From positions 62,001 through 126,000 of the forward strand of contig JAIXZO010000006.1 in assembly GCA_027489535.1 (NCBI GenBank): DNA of 64,000 nucleotides. Reading direction: 5' to 3'. This DNA comes from Hyphomicrobiales bacterium (lineage in GTDB: Bacteria > Pseudomonadota > Alphaproteobacteria > Rhizobiales > Beijerinckiaceae). The stretch's first letter is position 1; each line of letters opens with the position of its first letter. This document shows, in pieces, positions 16,161-23,534 of this stretch. The position numbers and the translations under genes are program-made. The notes under the pieces were generated by a model. It saw nothing but the letters and a program-made list of their open reading frames with translations. It was not told the DNA's origin and did no database searches.

Positions 16161-17768
16161 TCACTTGGCGGTGACTTCGTAGGCGAGCGTGTATTGGTCC
16201 ACGCGCGGGGTATACGAAATGCCTTTTTTGTAAGCCCAGGGCGAAACTTCGAAGTGCAGCGGGATGATGCCGTAATCGGCCATCGCCTCCTTGGAAGCTT
16301 CACGCAGCAGCGCCTCGCGCGCCTTGTCGTCGATGGTCTGCAAGGCCTTGGCCGTCAACTCGTCGACCTTCTTGTTCGAATAGCGGCCGCGATTGGTATT
16401 GCCGAAGCCGGGAGCGTAGTTCTGGGTGGTCACCAGAGCGGCCAGCGAGTTCGACATTTCGCCCGTATCCGCACCCCAGCCCGCGAGATAGGCCGAGAAC
16501 TCGTATTTGTTGCGGCGGGAGAAGAAGGTCGAGGCCGTCATCGAGTCGACCGAGGTCTTGATGCCGATGCGGGTGAGCATCTGCGCCACGGCCTGCGCGA
16601 CCTTTTCGTCGTTGATGTAGCGGTCGTTGGGCGAGCCGAGCACGAGCTCGAAGCCGTTCGGGTAGCCCGCTTCGGTCAGGAGCTTCTTGGCGCCTTCGGG
16701 ATCGAACTTGTCGTGCTTGAGGTCCGGCGAGGAGCCGAACAGCGGCACGGGCAGCAGCTGGCCCGCGGGAACGGCGACGCCGCCCATGATGCGCTCGACG
16801 ATGGCGTCGCGGTTGATCGCCTTGGAGAAGGCTTCACGCACGCGCTTGTCCAAGAAGGGGTTCTTGTCGGTTCCCTTCACGCCCGGCGTCTTCCAATCCG
16901 GACCCGTGAACTGGTCGAGATGGACGTAGATGATGCGGTTGGACAGGCCTTGAATGATGTCGAAGCCCGCGCCCTTGATCTTGTCGAAGTCCTGGATCGG
17001 CGGGTTTTCGATCATGTCGACGTCGCCCGCCAAGAGCGCGGCGACGCGCGGGCCGGCCGAGGTGATCGGGCGGAACGTCACCGTCTTCCAATGCGGCTTG
17101 GGACCCCAATAGGCGTCGTTGCGCTCGACGACGAGCTGCGTGCCGCGGGTGTATTCCTTCAGCTTGTAGGGGCCGGTGCCGATCGACTTCGCCGGATCGT
17201 TGAAGTCCGACGACTTCGGCGGAGTGCCGACGCCGGTGCAGCCGGTCTTGGCGAATTTGACCTCCGCATCCGCGCCGAAGGCGTCGGCCGAGATGATGCC
17301 GAACACGGACATTTCGATGGGCAGCAGGGGATAGGGCGTGGCCGTCTTGATGATCAGCGTCGTCGCGTCGGGCGAGGAGATCGACTCGATGCCCTTGGTG
17401 GCGATGGTGAAGTTCGACGGCGAATTTTCGACCAGCGGAATGCGGCAGACGGAATAGACGAAGTCGCGGACGGTGAAGTCCTTGCCGTTCGAGAACTTCA
17501 CGCCGGGACGCAGCTTGAATTCCCAGGTCGTATCGTCGAGCGTGCGCCAGGAGGTGGCGAGCTGCGGAACCGGCTTCTGGTTCTCGTCCGCGCCGACCAG
17601 CGACTGGAAGATGTGGCGGCGCAGCGCGTTGTTCTGCCCGACATTGTGGAAGTGCGGATCGACCGAGGTCGCCTCGGACGCGACGCCGATCTTGAGGTCC
17701 TGAGCGGCGGCGCCGGCCACCGTCCCGGCCAGCATGAGCGCTGCGAGCGCTGAGCGCGAAATCGACAT
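16161..17768 (-). CDS. Peptide ABC transporter substrate-binding protein (SBP_bac_5 family)
   Basis: Periplasmic cluster-C binding protein of 535 aa. The ATG at 17768 is preceded by AAGGGGAA and gives a clean signal peptide (MSISRSALAALMLAGTVAGAAAQ). Family features: VASEATSVDPHFHNVGQNNALRRHIFQSL, SWRTLDDTTWEFKLRPGVKFSNGKDFTVRDFVYS, and PAKSIGTGPYKLKEY. First gene of the five-gene importer operon. The divergent M20 deacylase starts 124 nt away, so the two share a promoter region. Ligand is unknown; peptides or N-acyl amino acids would fit that neighbour. Confidence 0.93.
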   Translation of the reverse strand: MSISRSALAALMLAGTVAGAAAQDLKIGVASEATSVDPHFHNVGQNNALRRHIFQSLVGADENQKPVPQLATSWRTLDDTTWEFKLRPGVKFSNGKDFTVRDFVYSVCRIPLVENSPSNFTIATKGIESISSPDATTLIIKTATPYPLLPIEMSVFGIISADAFGADAEVKFAKTGCTGVGTPPKSSDFNDPAKSIGTGPYKLKEYTRGTQLVVERNDAYWGPKPHWKTVTFRPITSAGPRVAALLAGDVDMIENPPIQDFDKIKGAGFDIIQGLSNRIIYVHLDQFTGPDWKTPGVKGTDKNPFLDKRVREAFSKAINRDAIVERIMGGVAVPAGQLLPVPLFGSSPDLKHDKFDPEGAKKLLTEAGYPNGFELVLGSPNDRYINDEKVAQAVAQMLTRIGIKTSVDSMTASTFFSRRNKYEFSAYLAGWGADTGEMSNSLAALVTTQNYAPGFGNTNRGRYSNKKVDELTAKALQTIDDKAREALLREASKEAMADYGIIPLHFEVSPWAYKKGISYTPRVDQYTLAYEVTAK

Positions 17769-17892
17769 GAGTTTGGTTCCCCTTCGGCGCGCGTTTGCCG
17801 GCGCCGGTTCGTCCGCTAGTTTAAGACCCGCCTGCAAGCGCGCAAGCGCGCACGCACGGTCGTCCACGCTTCTCGGAAAGTTCTCCCGCACC

Positions 17893-19062
17893 ATGTCCGC
17901 CGAAACGCTTTCATCAGCGAAATCAATTCTTTCGAAGCTCGTGTCGTTCGATACCACGAGCCGGAACTCCAATCTCGCGTTGATCGCGTGGGTAGAGGAC
18001 CATCTCACGGCTGCGGGCGTGGAGAGCATGCGTATCCCGTCCCCGGACGGGAAAAAGGCGAATCTGTTCGCAACGATCGGGCCGGCGGACGTGCCCGGAT
18101 ATATTCTTTCGGGCCACACCGACGTGGTGCCCGTCGACGGGCAGGTCTGGGCGTCCGACCCGTTCGTGATGACCGAGCGCGACGGGCGGCTCTACGGTCG
18201 CGGCACCTGCGACATGAAGGGCTTTCTCGCGGCGTGCCTCGCGCAGCTGCCGGCGATGACGGCGCAGCCCCTCGTCCGGCCGGTGCATCTCGCCTTTTCC
18301 TATGACGAGGAGGTCGGCTGCATCGGCGTGCGCTCGATCATCGCCGATCTGTCGGGCCGCGCGGTGAAGCCCTTGGCCTGCTTCGTGGGCGAGCCGACGG
18401 GCATGAACGTGGCGGTGGGCCACAAGGGCAAGCGCAGCATCCGCACGGTGGTGACGGGCTTTTCCTGCCATTCCTCGCTCGCCCCGCAGGGCGTGAACGC
18501 CGTGCAATATGCCGCGCGGTTGGTGACGAAGATCGCGGATCTCGCGGACCGCCTCGCCGCCTCCGGCCCGCGCGATGCGCTGTACGACGTGGCGCATTCA
18601 ACTGCGCATGTGGGCGCGTTCAACGGCGGAACGGCGCTCAACATCGTCTCCGACCGGGCGGAGTTCATCTGGGAGGTGCGCGTGGTGGGCGCGGACGACG
18701 TCGACGCGCTCGTGGGCGAGATCGAGAGCTATGCGCGCGACGTGCTGGAGCCCGCGATGAAGGCGATCCATCCCGATGCCGGATTCGCGTTCTCCGAGAT
18801 TTCGGGATTTCCGGGGTTGGACATCGCGCCCGACCACGAGGCCGTGACGCTGGCCAAGCGGCTGGCCCGCAAGAACGAGCATTCCAAGGTCGCCTACGGC
18901 ACGGAAGCCGGCCTGTTCATGGTGACGGGCGGCATTCCCTCCGTGATCGTCGGCCCGGGCGACATCGACAAGGCGCACAAACCCGACGAATTCCTCGAAA
19001 TCGCGCAATTGGCTGAAGCCTGCGACTTCGTGGGGAGGTTGGTGGAGGACTGCCGGGGCTGA
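17893..19062 (+). CDS. M20 family peptidase/deacylase, acetylornithine deacetylase-like
   Basis: Di-zinc amidohydrolase of 389 aa, closest in layout to ArgE (N2-acetyl-L-ornithine to ornithine plus acetate). Metal and catalytic motifs: YILSGHTDVVPVDGQ (His and Asp), GRGTCDMKGF (bridging Asp), SYDEEVGCIGV (catalytic Glu plus metal Glu), FVGEPTGM (Glu), and a C-terminal GPGDIDKAHKPDEF (His). The dimerisation lid domain lies at ~180-290. Start chosen at the ATG at 17893, matching the usual N-terminus. Divergent position next to a peptide importer suggests it may act on an imported acylated or peptidic substrate rather than in arginine synthesis. Confidence 0.85.
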   Translation: MSAETLSSAKSILSKLVSFDTTSRNSNLALIAWVEDHLTAAGVESMRIPSPDGKKANLFATIGPADVPGYILSGHTDVVPVDGQVWASDPFVMTERDGRLYGRGTCDMKGFLAACLAQLPAMTAQPLVRPVHLAFSYDEEVGCIGVRSIIADLSGRAVKPLACFVGEPTGMNVAVGHKGKRSIRTVVTGFSCHSSLAPQGVNAVQYAARLVTKIADLADRLAASGPRDALYDVAHSTAHVGAFNGGTALNIVSDRAEFIWEVRVVGADDVDALVGEIESYARDVLEPAMKAIHPDAGFAFSEISGFPGLDIAPDHEAVTLAKRLARKNEHSKVAYGTEAGLFMVTGGIPSVIVGPGDIDKAHKPDEFLEIAQLAEACDFVGRLVEDCRG

Positions 19063-19168
19063 GGCTCCTTTTCGCCGACGCAAGACATCGGTGTCATCCC
19101 GGCCGAAGCGGGGGCTCCTCACCATCGGGGGGGTGGCGGGGTGTGAGGGGCGGAAAGGTGTCCGAAAA

Positions 19169-19270
19169 ACCTCATGGTGAGGAGGCCCGAAGGGCCGTCT
19201 CGAACCATCGGGCGTGGGGTAGGCGGGTGGTTCGAGACGCCCCGCTGCGCGGGGCTCCTCACCATGAGGG
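19169..19270. repeat. Dispersed palindromic repeat, family B
   Basis: Left half CCTCATGGTGAGGAGGCCCG followed by TCTCGAACCATC. Right half GTGGTTCGAGACGCCCCGC followed by CTCCTCACCATGAGG. Arm and spacer arrangement is the same as at 10840-10941 and 23413-23519; the inner stem is locally rearranged but still self-complementary (CCCGAAGGG; CCCCGCTGCGCGGGG). Confidence 0.85.
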
Positions 19271-19298
19271 GGCATTCAGGATGGCGATGAAGGAAGTC

Positions 19299-19332
19299 GG
19301 GGTCCCGGGTTCGCTTCGCGCCCCGGGATGAC
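19299..19332. repeat. Dispersed intergenic repeat, family A, right half only
   Basis: GGGGTCCCGGGTTCGC...CCCCGGGATGAC, nearly identical to the right end of the unit at 4948-5044. The left half is missing, although a TGTCATCCCGGCC remnant lies near 19092. Confidence 0.75.
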
Positions 19333-19383
19333 AAGCGTGGTTTTCCCGGAACATTTGCTTCGCTCCTAGCAGGAGCGGAAACG

Positions 19384-20571
19384 TCAGAGCCCGTCGGCTT
19401 CTTCGCCGAGGACGTCGCGGACCCAGCGGAAGGCGGCGTTGGCGGCGGGGACGCCGGCGTAGATGGCGGTCTGCATCAGCAGGGATTGAAGCTCGTCGAC
19501 CGTGACGCCGTTTTTGAGCGCCGGACGGACGTGGAGCTTGAACTCCTCCTCGCGGTGCATCGCGACCATCATCGACAGCGTGACCATCGAGCGCGTCTTC
19601 CACGGGATGCGGGGGTCTCCCCAGATTTCGCCCCATGCGTTGCGGGTGATGAAATCCTGCCAAGGCATTGCGAAAGCGCCGGCTTTTTCCAGCGAGCGTT
19701 GGACGTGATCGACGCCGAGCACGGCCTTGCGGTTGCCGAGGCCGGCTTCGAAGCTCGCGCGCTCGACGGGAGGCAGAGCCGCGCCTTCGACGCGTTCGAT
19801 GAAGGCCACGAGGAGATCCGTGACGGCTTCGGGCTGCTCGACGGCGAGCAGATGCGAGGAGCGCGGCACGACGGCGAGATCCGCGCCGGTGACGGCCTTG
19901 CGCAGGTCCTCGGCCATGGAGACGGGCGTGACCGGATCGTCGGCTCCCGCGATCACCAGCGTGGGTGCGGCGATCTTGTGCAGGTCGGGTCGCAGGTCCG
20001 CGGCGGCAATCGCCTCGCAGGCGAGCGCGTAGCCCTCGGGCGGATTCGCGAGGAACGCCTTTCGGTAGAACCCGATTCTCGATGCGTGACTTTCAAAGTA
20101 GGCGGGGGTGAACCAGCGGGGCATCACGGCATCGACGATGGCTCCGAGCCCGTCGCGACGCACCGTCTCGGCGCGGGCGTGCCAGTTTTCGGGCGGCGGC
20201 AGATAGGGGCCGGTCGCCATGAGGGCGAGGCTTTTCACCTTGCCGGGATGGCGGATCGCGAGGGCCTGCGCCGTCATGCCGCCGAGCGACAGGCCGACGA
20301 TGTGGGCGGAGGCGATGCCGAGCGCGTCGAGCAGACCGGCCCAATCATCCGCCAGCGTCGCCACCGTGAAGGGACCCGCAGCGACGGGCGAACGGCCGTG
20401 GCCGCGCGTGTCGTAGCGCAGCACCCGGACGCGGGAGGACAGCGCAGCGGCTTGCGCGTCCCACATTTCGGCGGTGGTACCGAGCGAGTTGGAGAAGGCC
20501 ATGACGGGCGCGCCTTCCGGTCCCGTCAGGTCATAGAACAGCGTCGTGCCGGGAACGTCGATCAGGGGCAT
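19384..20571 (-). CDS. pcaDC: Fused 3-oxoadipate enol-lactonase / 4-carboxymuconolactone decarboxylase (PcaD-PcaC, PcaL type)
   Basis: Bifunctional enzyme of 395 aa for two consecutive protocatechuate-pathway steps: decarboxylation of 4-carboxymuconolactone, then hydrolysis of 3-oxoadipate enol-lactone to 3-oxoadipate. Residues ~1-260 are the alpha/beta-hydrolase PcaD part (YDTRGHGRS, nucleophile GLSLGGM, acid in VIAGADDPVTP, His in VPRSSHLLAVEQPE). Residues ~270-395 are the PcaC part (NAWGEIWGDPRIPWKTRSMVTLSMM, EFKLHVRPALKNGVTVDE). The fusion order matches PcaL of actinobacteria. Its start overlaps the pcaB end by 10 nt. Last gene of the pcaHGB-DC operon. Confidence 0.93.
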   Translation of the reverse strand: MPLIDVPGTTLFYDLTGPEGAPVMAFSNSLGTTAEMWDAQAAALSSRVRVLRYDTRGHGRSPVAAGPFTVATLADDWAGLLDALGIASAHIVGLSLGGMTAQALAIRHPGKVKSLALMATGPYLPPPENWHARAETVRRDGLGAIVDAVMPRWFTPAYFESHASRIGFYRKAFLANPPEGYALACEAIAAADLRPDLHKIAAPTLVIAGADDPVTPVSMAEDLRKAVTGADLAVVPRSSHLLAVEQPEAVTDLLVAFIERVEGAALPPVERASFEAGLGNRKAVLGVDHVQRSLEKAGAFAMPWQDFITRNAWGEIWGDPRIPWKTRSMVTLSMMVAMHREEEFKLHVRPALKNGVTVDELQSLLMQTAIYAGVPAANAAFRWVRDVLGEEADGL

Positions 20572-21950
20572 GGCGGGCCTTCAGCAGATGGGGCGAGCGA
20601 GGCGCGCACGCGGGCGGCTTCGGCGAGGACGGGATCGACCCATTGCGCCGCGGCGCGGACGGCGGGGGCGAGATCGAAGGCAGCGGCGAGAGAGGCGGCT
20701 TCGACGCCCGCGGGAAGGCGGGAACCGCCCAGTTCCTCCGCCAACGTGCCGCCGGACGCGCGGACGCGCGCCGCCGCCTCTTCCACATGATGATGCGCCG
20801 CGGCGCGGCCGAGCGACCCGGCGAGAAGGCCGGCGGCGGCATCGGCAAAGATGAGCCCCTGCGTCAGATCGATGTTGCGGCGCATGCGGGCGGAGTCGAT
20901 TTCGAGTCCCTCGGCGAGACGTCGGGCCTCGGCGAGCGCGCCGGAGACGAGGCCGAACAGCTGCGGCAGGGCATGCCATTCAGCGTGCCAAGCGCCGGCG
21001 GGGCGCTCGTGCATGCCCGTCATCGCCGCGAACAAGGTGGAGACGTGGCCGGGCGCGGCAGTCGCGGCGGCGAGGATGACGGTGGAGGAGACGGGATTGC
21101 GCTTGTGCGGCATGGCGGAGGAGCCGCCGCGACCGGGCACGTGGGGCTCCGCGCATTCTCCGACTTCGGTGGAGACCAGATGCGCGACGTCGGCGGCGAT
21201 CTTGCCGAGCGCGCCGGCGAGCACGGCGAGCCAAGCGCCGGTTTCCGCCATGACGGCGCGGCGCGTATGCCAGGTGACGGGCGCGGCGCGCAGGCCCAGC
21301 GCGTCGGCGAAGGCGCGCGAGACGGCGGGACCGTGCTCGCCCAGCGCCGCAAGCGTGCCGACCGGGCCGGCGAGCGAAGCCGTCAGAGCGCGGTCGCGCA
21401 GTTCGGGGAGCCGTGCGGCGACGTCCGTTACGCCTGCGAGCCAGCCCGCGACCTTGAAGCCGAAGGTGACGGGGGCCGCGTGCTGGAGATAGGTGCGGCC
21501 GATGCAGGGCGTATCGCGATGCGCGTCCGCCATGACGGCCAAACCGTCCATCACCGCCGCGAAATCGGCCGCGATCAGCGCGAATGCATCGCGCATGACG
21601 AGGACGAGGGAGGTGTCGGCGATGTCCTGCGTGGTCGCGCCCTTGTGGAAGGCGCGTTCGAGATCCTGTGGCAGGGCCTTTTGCACCGCCTTGACGAAGG
21701 GGATGACGGGCACGCCGGCGACGGCCGTCTCGGCCCCGAGCGCCGCCAGGTCGAAATGCTCGGGCGTGATGCGTTCGATCGCTTGCGCGAGTTCCGTCGG
21801 GGCGAGGCCGAACTGCGCTTCGGCCCGCGCCAAGGCGGTCTCGGCCCGGAGCATTGCGGCAAGACGGGCGCGGTCGGAGAAGACGTCCGCCATCGCGCGG
21901 GTCGCGAACAGCGGCCCGAGCAGAGCGGAATCGAGGGAGGAAAAGGCCAT
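20562..21950 (-). CDS. pcaB: 3-carboxy-cis,cis-muconate cycloisomerase
   Basis: Enzyme of 462 aa in the fumarase/aspartase superfamily. It converts 3-carboxy-cis,cis-muconate to 4-carboxymuconolactone in the cytoplasm. Signature GRGGSSAMPHKRNPVSS (~280-296) and the conserved HKGATTQDIADTSLVLVMRD segment identify the family; GRTYLQHAAPVTFGFK is the second conserved region. Starts 35 nt after pcaG and overlaps pcaDC by 10 nt. Length and motifs are normal. Confidence 0.93.
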   Translation of the reverse strand: MAFSSLDSALLGPLFATRAMADVFSDRARLAAMLRAETALARAEAQFGLAPTELAQAIERITPEHFDLAALGAETAVAGVPVIPFVKAVQKALPQDLERAFHKGATTQDIADTSLVLVMRDAFALIAADFAAVMDGLAVMADAHRDTPCIGRTYLQHAAPVTFGFKVAGWLAGVTDVAARLPELRDRALTASLAGPVGTLAALGEHGPAVSRAFADALGLRAAPVTWHTRRAVMAETGAWLAVLAGALGKIAADVAHLVSTEVGECAEPHVPGRGGSSAMPHKRNPVSSTVILAAATAAPGHVSTLFAAMTGMHERPAGAWHAEWHALPQLFGLVSGALAEARRLAEGLEIDSARMRRNIDLTQGLIFADAAAGLLAGSLGRAAAHHHVEEAAARVRASGGTLAEELGGSRLPAGVEAASLAAAFDLAPAVRAAAQWVDPVLAEAARVRASLAPSAEGPPCP

Positions 21951-21985
21951 GCGGATCTTTCGGGCGGAGGGCGCTGGGGGCGGCG

Positions 21986-22591
21986 TCAGGCGTCGAAGAA
22001 TACCGTCTCGTCCGCGCCCTGCACGTGCACGTCGAAGCGGTAGCGCCCCGCCTCGCCCGGAATTGCCCGCGCGATGAGCGTGTGCCGGCGGTCTTCGGGC
22101 ACCAGCGCGAGGATGGGGTCTTCCGCATTCGCCGGTTCGTCGGGGAAATAGATGCGCGTATGCAGGCGGTTGAGCATGCCGCGCGCGAATACGCCGAGGG
22201 TGATGTGGGGGGCCTGCAGCGCGCCGTTCGGCCCGGGGACGCGGCCGGGCTTGATCGTGGACAAAGTGAACTTGCCCGCCTCGACGGTTTCCACCCGGCC
22301 GAAGCCCTTGAAGGCGGAGTTCGAGCGGCCGCGCGGATCCAGCGGGCTCGCAAAGCGGCCTTCCGCGTCGGGCTGCCAGAATTCGAGCATCGCGTCCGGG
22401 ATCGGCGCGCCGTCGGCATCGAGCACGCGGCCTTCGACGACGACGGGTTCGCCGGACAGGTCCGGCACGCGCAGATCGCCGGTCGCGAACTCCGAGCGGC
22501 CGTAACGGCTCGGGGTCAGCGCATAGGCGAAATAGGGGCCGACGGTTTGGGACGGCGTGAGGCCGGACGTCTTGCGGCTCTCAGTCATCAT
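21986..22591 (-). CDS. pcaG: Protocatechuate 3,4-dioxygenase alpha subunit
   Basis: Alpha subunit (200-201 aa) of the non-heme Fe(III) intradiol dioxygenase that opens protocatechuate to 3-carboxy-cis,cis-muconate. It has the fold motifs TPSQTVGPYFAYALTP, VVVEGRVLDADGAPIPDAMLEFWQPDAEGRF and PHITLGVFARGMLNRLHTRIYFPDE, and lacks the beta-subunit Tyr/His iron ligands, as expected. Two adjacent ATG codons are possible (22591 or 22588); GAGGAG lies 4 or 7 nt upstream, so 22588 may be the true start. It overlaps the end of pcaH by 8-11 nt, consistent with 1:1 subunit synthesis. Confidence 0.93.
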   Translation of the reverse strand: MMTESRKTSGLTPSQTVGPYFAYALTPSRYGRSEFATGDLRVPDLSGEPVVVEGRVLDADGAPIPDAMLEFWQPDAEGRFASPLDPRGRSNSAFKGFGRVETVEAGKFTLSTIKPGRVPGPNGALQAPHITLGVFARGMLNRLHTRIYFPDEPANAEDPILALVPEDRRHTLIARAIPGEAGRYRFDVHVQGADETVFFDA

Positions 22592-23291
22592 GCGGCTCCT
22601 CGACGGGCGTTTGGTTGCGGCCGCGCAGAACGATGTCGAAGCGGTAGCCGAGCGCCCAATTCGGCTCGGTGATGCCGAGATCGAAATCGGCGATCAGGCG
22701 GTTGCGGGCGTTCTCGTCCGGGACGGAATTGAAGATCGGATCGAAGGGAAACAACGGATCGCCGGGAAAATACATCTGCGTGACGACGCGCGAGAGAAAC
22801 GACGGCCCGAACAGCGAGAAATGGATGTGCGCCGGCCGCCAGGCATTGGGGTGATTGCCCCAAGGATAGGCACCGGGCTTCACGGAGGTGAAGCGGTAGC
22901 GCCCCTCCGCATCCGTGACGAAGCGGCCCGCGCCGGTGAAATTGGGGTCGAGCGGCGCGTCATGCGTGTCGCCGACGTGGACGTAGCGGCCGGCGGCATT
23001 GGCCTGCCACACCTCGATCAACGTATTCGGGACGGGGCGGCCGTCCTCGTCGAGCACGCGGCCTTCGATGATGATGCGCTCGCCGAGCGGCACCCCGGCA
23101 TGTTGGCGCGTCAGGTCCGAATCGGCGGCGTCCACCGTTTCGTGGCCGTAGACCGGGCCGGTGATCTCCGAGAGGGTCTGCGGAATGATCACGAGGCCGC
23201 GGGACGGCGACCGCTTCACGGTGCTCTTGTAGTCGGGATGGAGCGAGGGCGGATGGGCGCTCAGCCCGTCGCGCGGCAAAATCAGGGTCAT
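22581..23291 (-). CDS. pcaH: Protocatechuate 3,4-dioxygenase beta subunit
   Basis: Catalytic iron-binding beta subunit of 236 aa. The ATG at 23291 has GGGAGG 6 nt upstream. Key region: IIEGRVLDEDGRPVPNTLIEVWQANAAGRYVHVGD (first Tyr ligand), PGAYPWGNHPNAWRPAHIHFSLFG (second Tyr and the His-X-His ligands), and TQMYFPGDPLF. First gene of pcaHGB-DC. No LysR-type PcaQ or IclR-type PcaR gene is adjacent, so its regulator lies elsewhere. The family B repeat at 23413-23519 lies just upstream, between it and the metE-like gene, so the promoter must fall in 23292-23412 or within the repeat. Confidence 0.95.
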   Translation of the reverse strand: MTLILPRDGLSAHPPSLHPDYKSTVKRSPSRGLVIIPQTLSEITGPVYGHETVDAADSDLTRQHAGVPLGERIIIEGRVLDEDGRPVPNTLIEVWQANAAGRYVHVGDTHDAPLDPNFTGAGRFVTDAEGRYRFTSVKPGAYPWGNHPNAWRPAHIHFSLFGPSFLSRVVTQMYFPGDPLFPFDPIFNSVPDENARNRLIADFDLGITEPNWALGYRFDIVLRGRNQTPVEEPHDD

Positions 23292-23412
23292 TGCGACCTC
23301 CCTCGGTGGGCCGGCTCGTTGCGGCATTGGTGGTTCGACGGTGAACCCGTGCGCGCGCGCCGGCAAGGGGTGGGCAGGTGGGATGCGTTGCGGTGCGGTC
23401 TTCCTTATTCCC

Positions 23413-23519
23413 ACCTCATGGTGAGGAGCGCGGCGAAGCCGTGCGTCTCGAACCATCATCGTGGTGCACGGAAAACCTCGTGGTTCGAGACGGCGCTATG
23501 CGCCTCCTCACCATGAGGT
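23413..23519. repeat. Dispersed palindromic repeat, family B
   Basis: CCTCATGGTGAGGAGCGCGG ... TCTCGAACCATC, spacer ~25 bp, then GTGGTTCGAGACGGCGC ... CTCCTCACCATGAGG. It lies between the end of the metE-like gene (23535) and the pca promoter area, so here the element separates two co-directional operons rather than converging genes. Confidence 0.85.
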
Positions 23520-23534
23520 TTTCGGGGCCAAACT

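Larger units (their letters stand above)
19063..19383. other. Convergent intergenic region (321 bp) with dispersed repeats
   Basis: No gene seen. It separates the converging deacylase and pcaDC genes. It contains a family B element (19169-19270) and half of a family A unit (19299-19332), so it resembles the 10656-11004 spacer. Confidence 0.65.

Noticed and set aside
10840-23519. CRISPR-like array from the recurring repeats
   Set aside because: Copies are kilobases apart, are inverted pairs rather than direct repeats with uniform spacers, and no cas genes are present.
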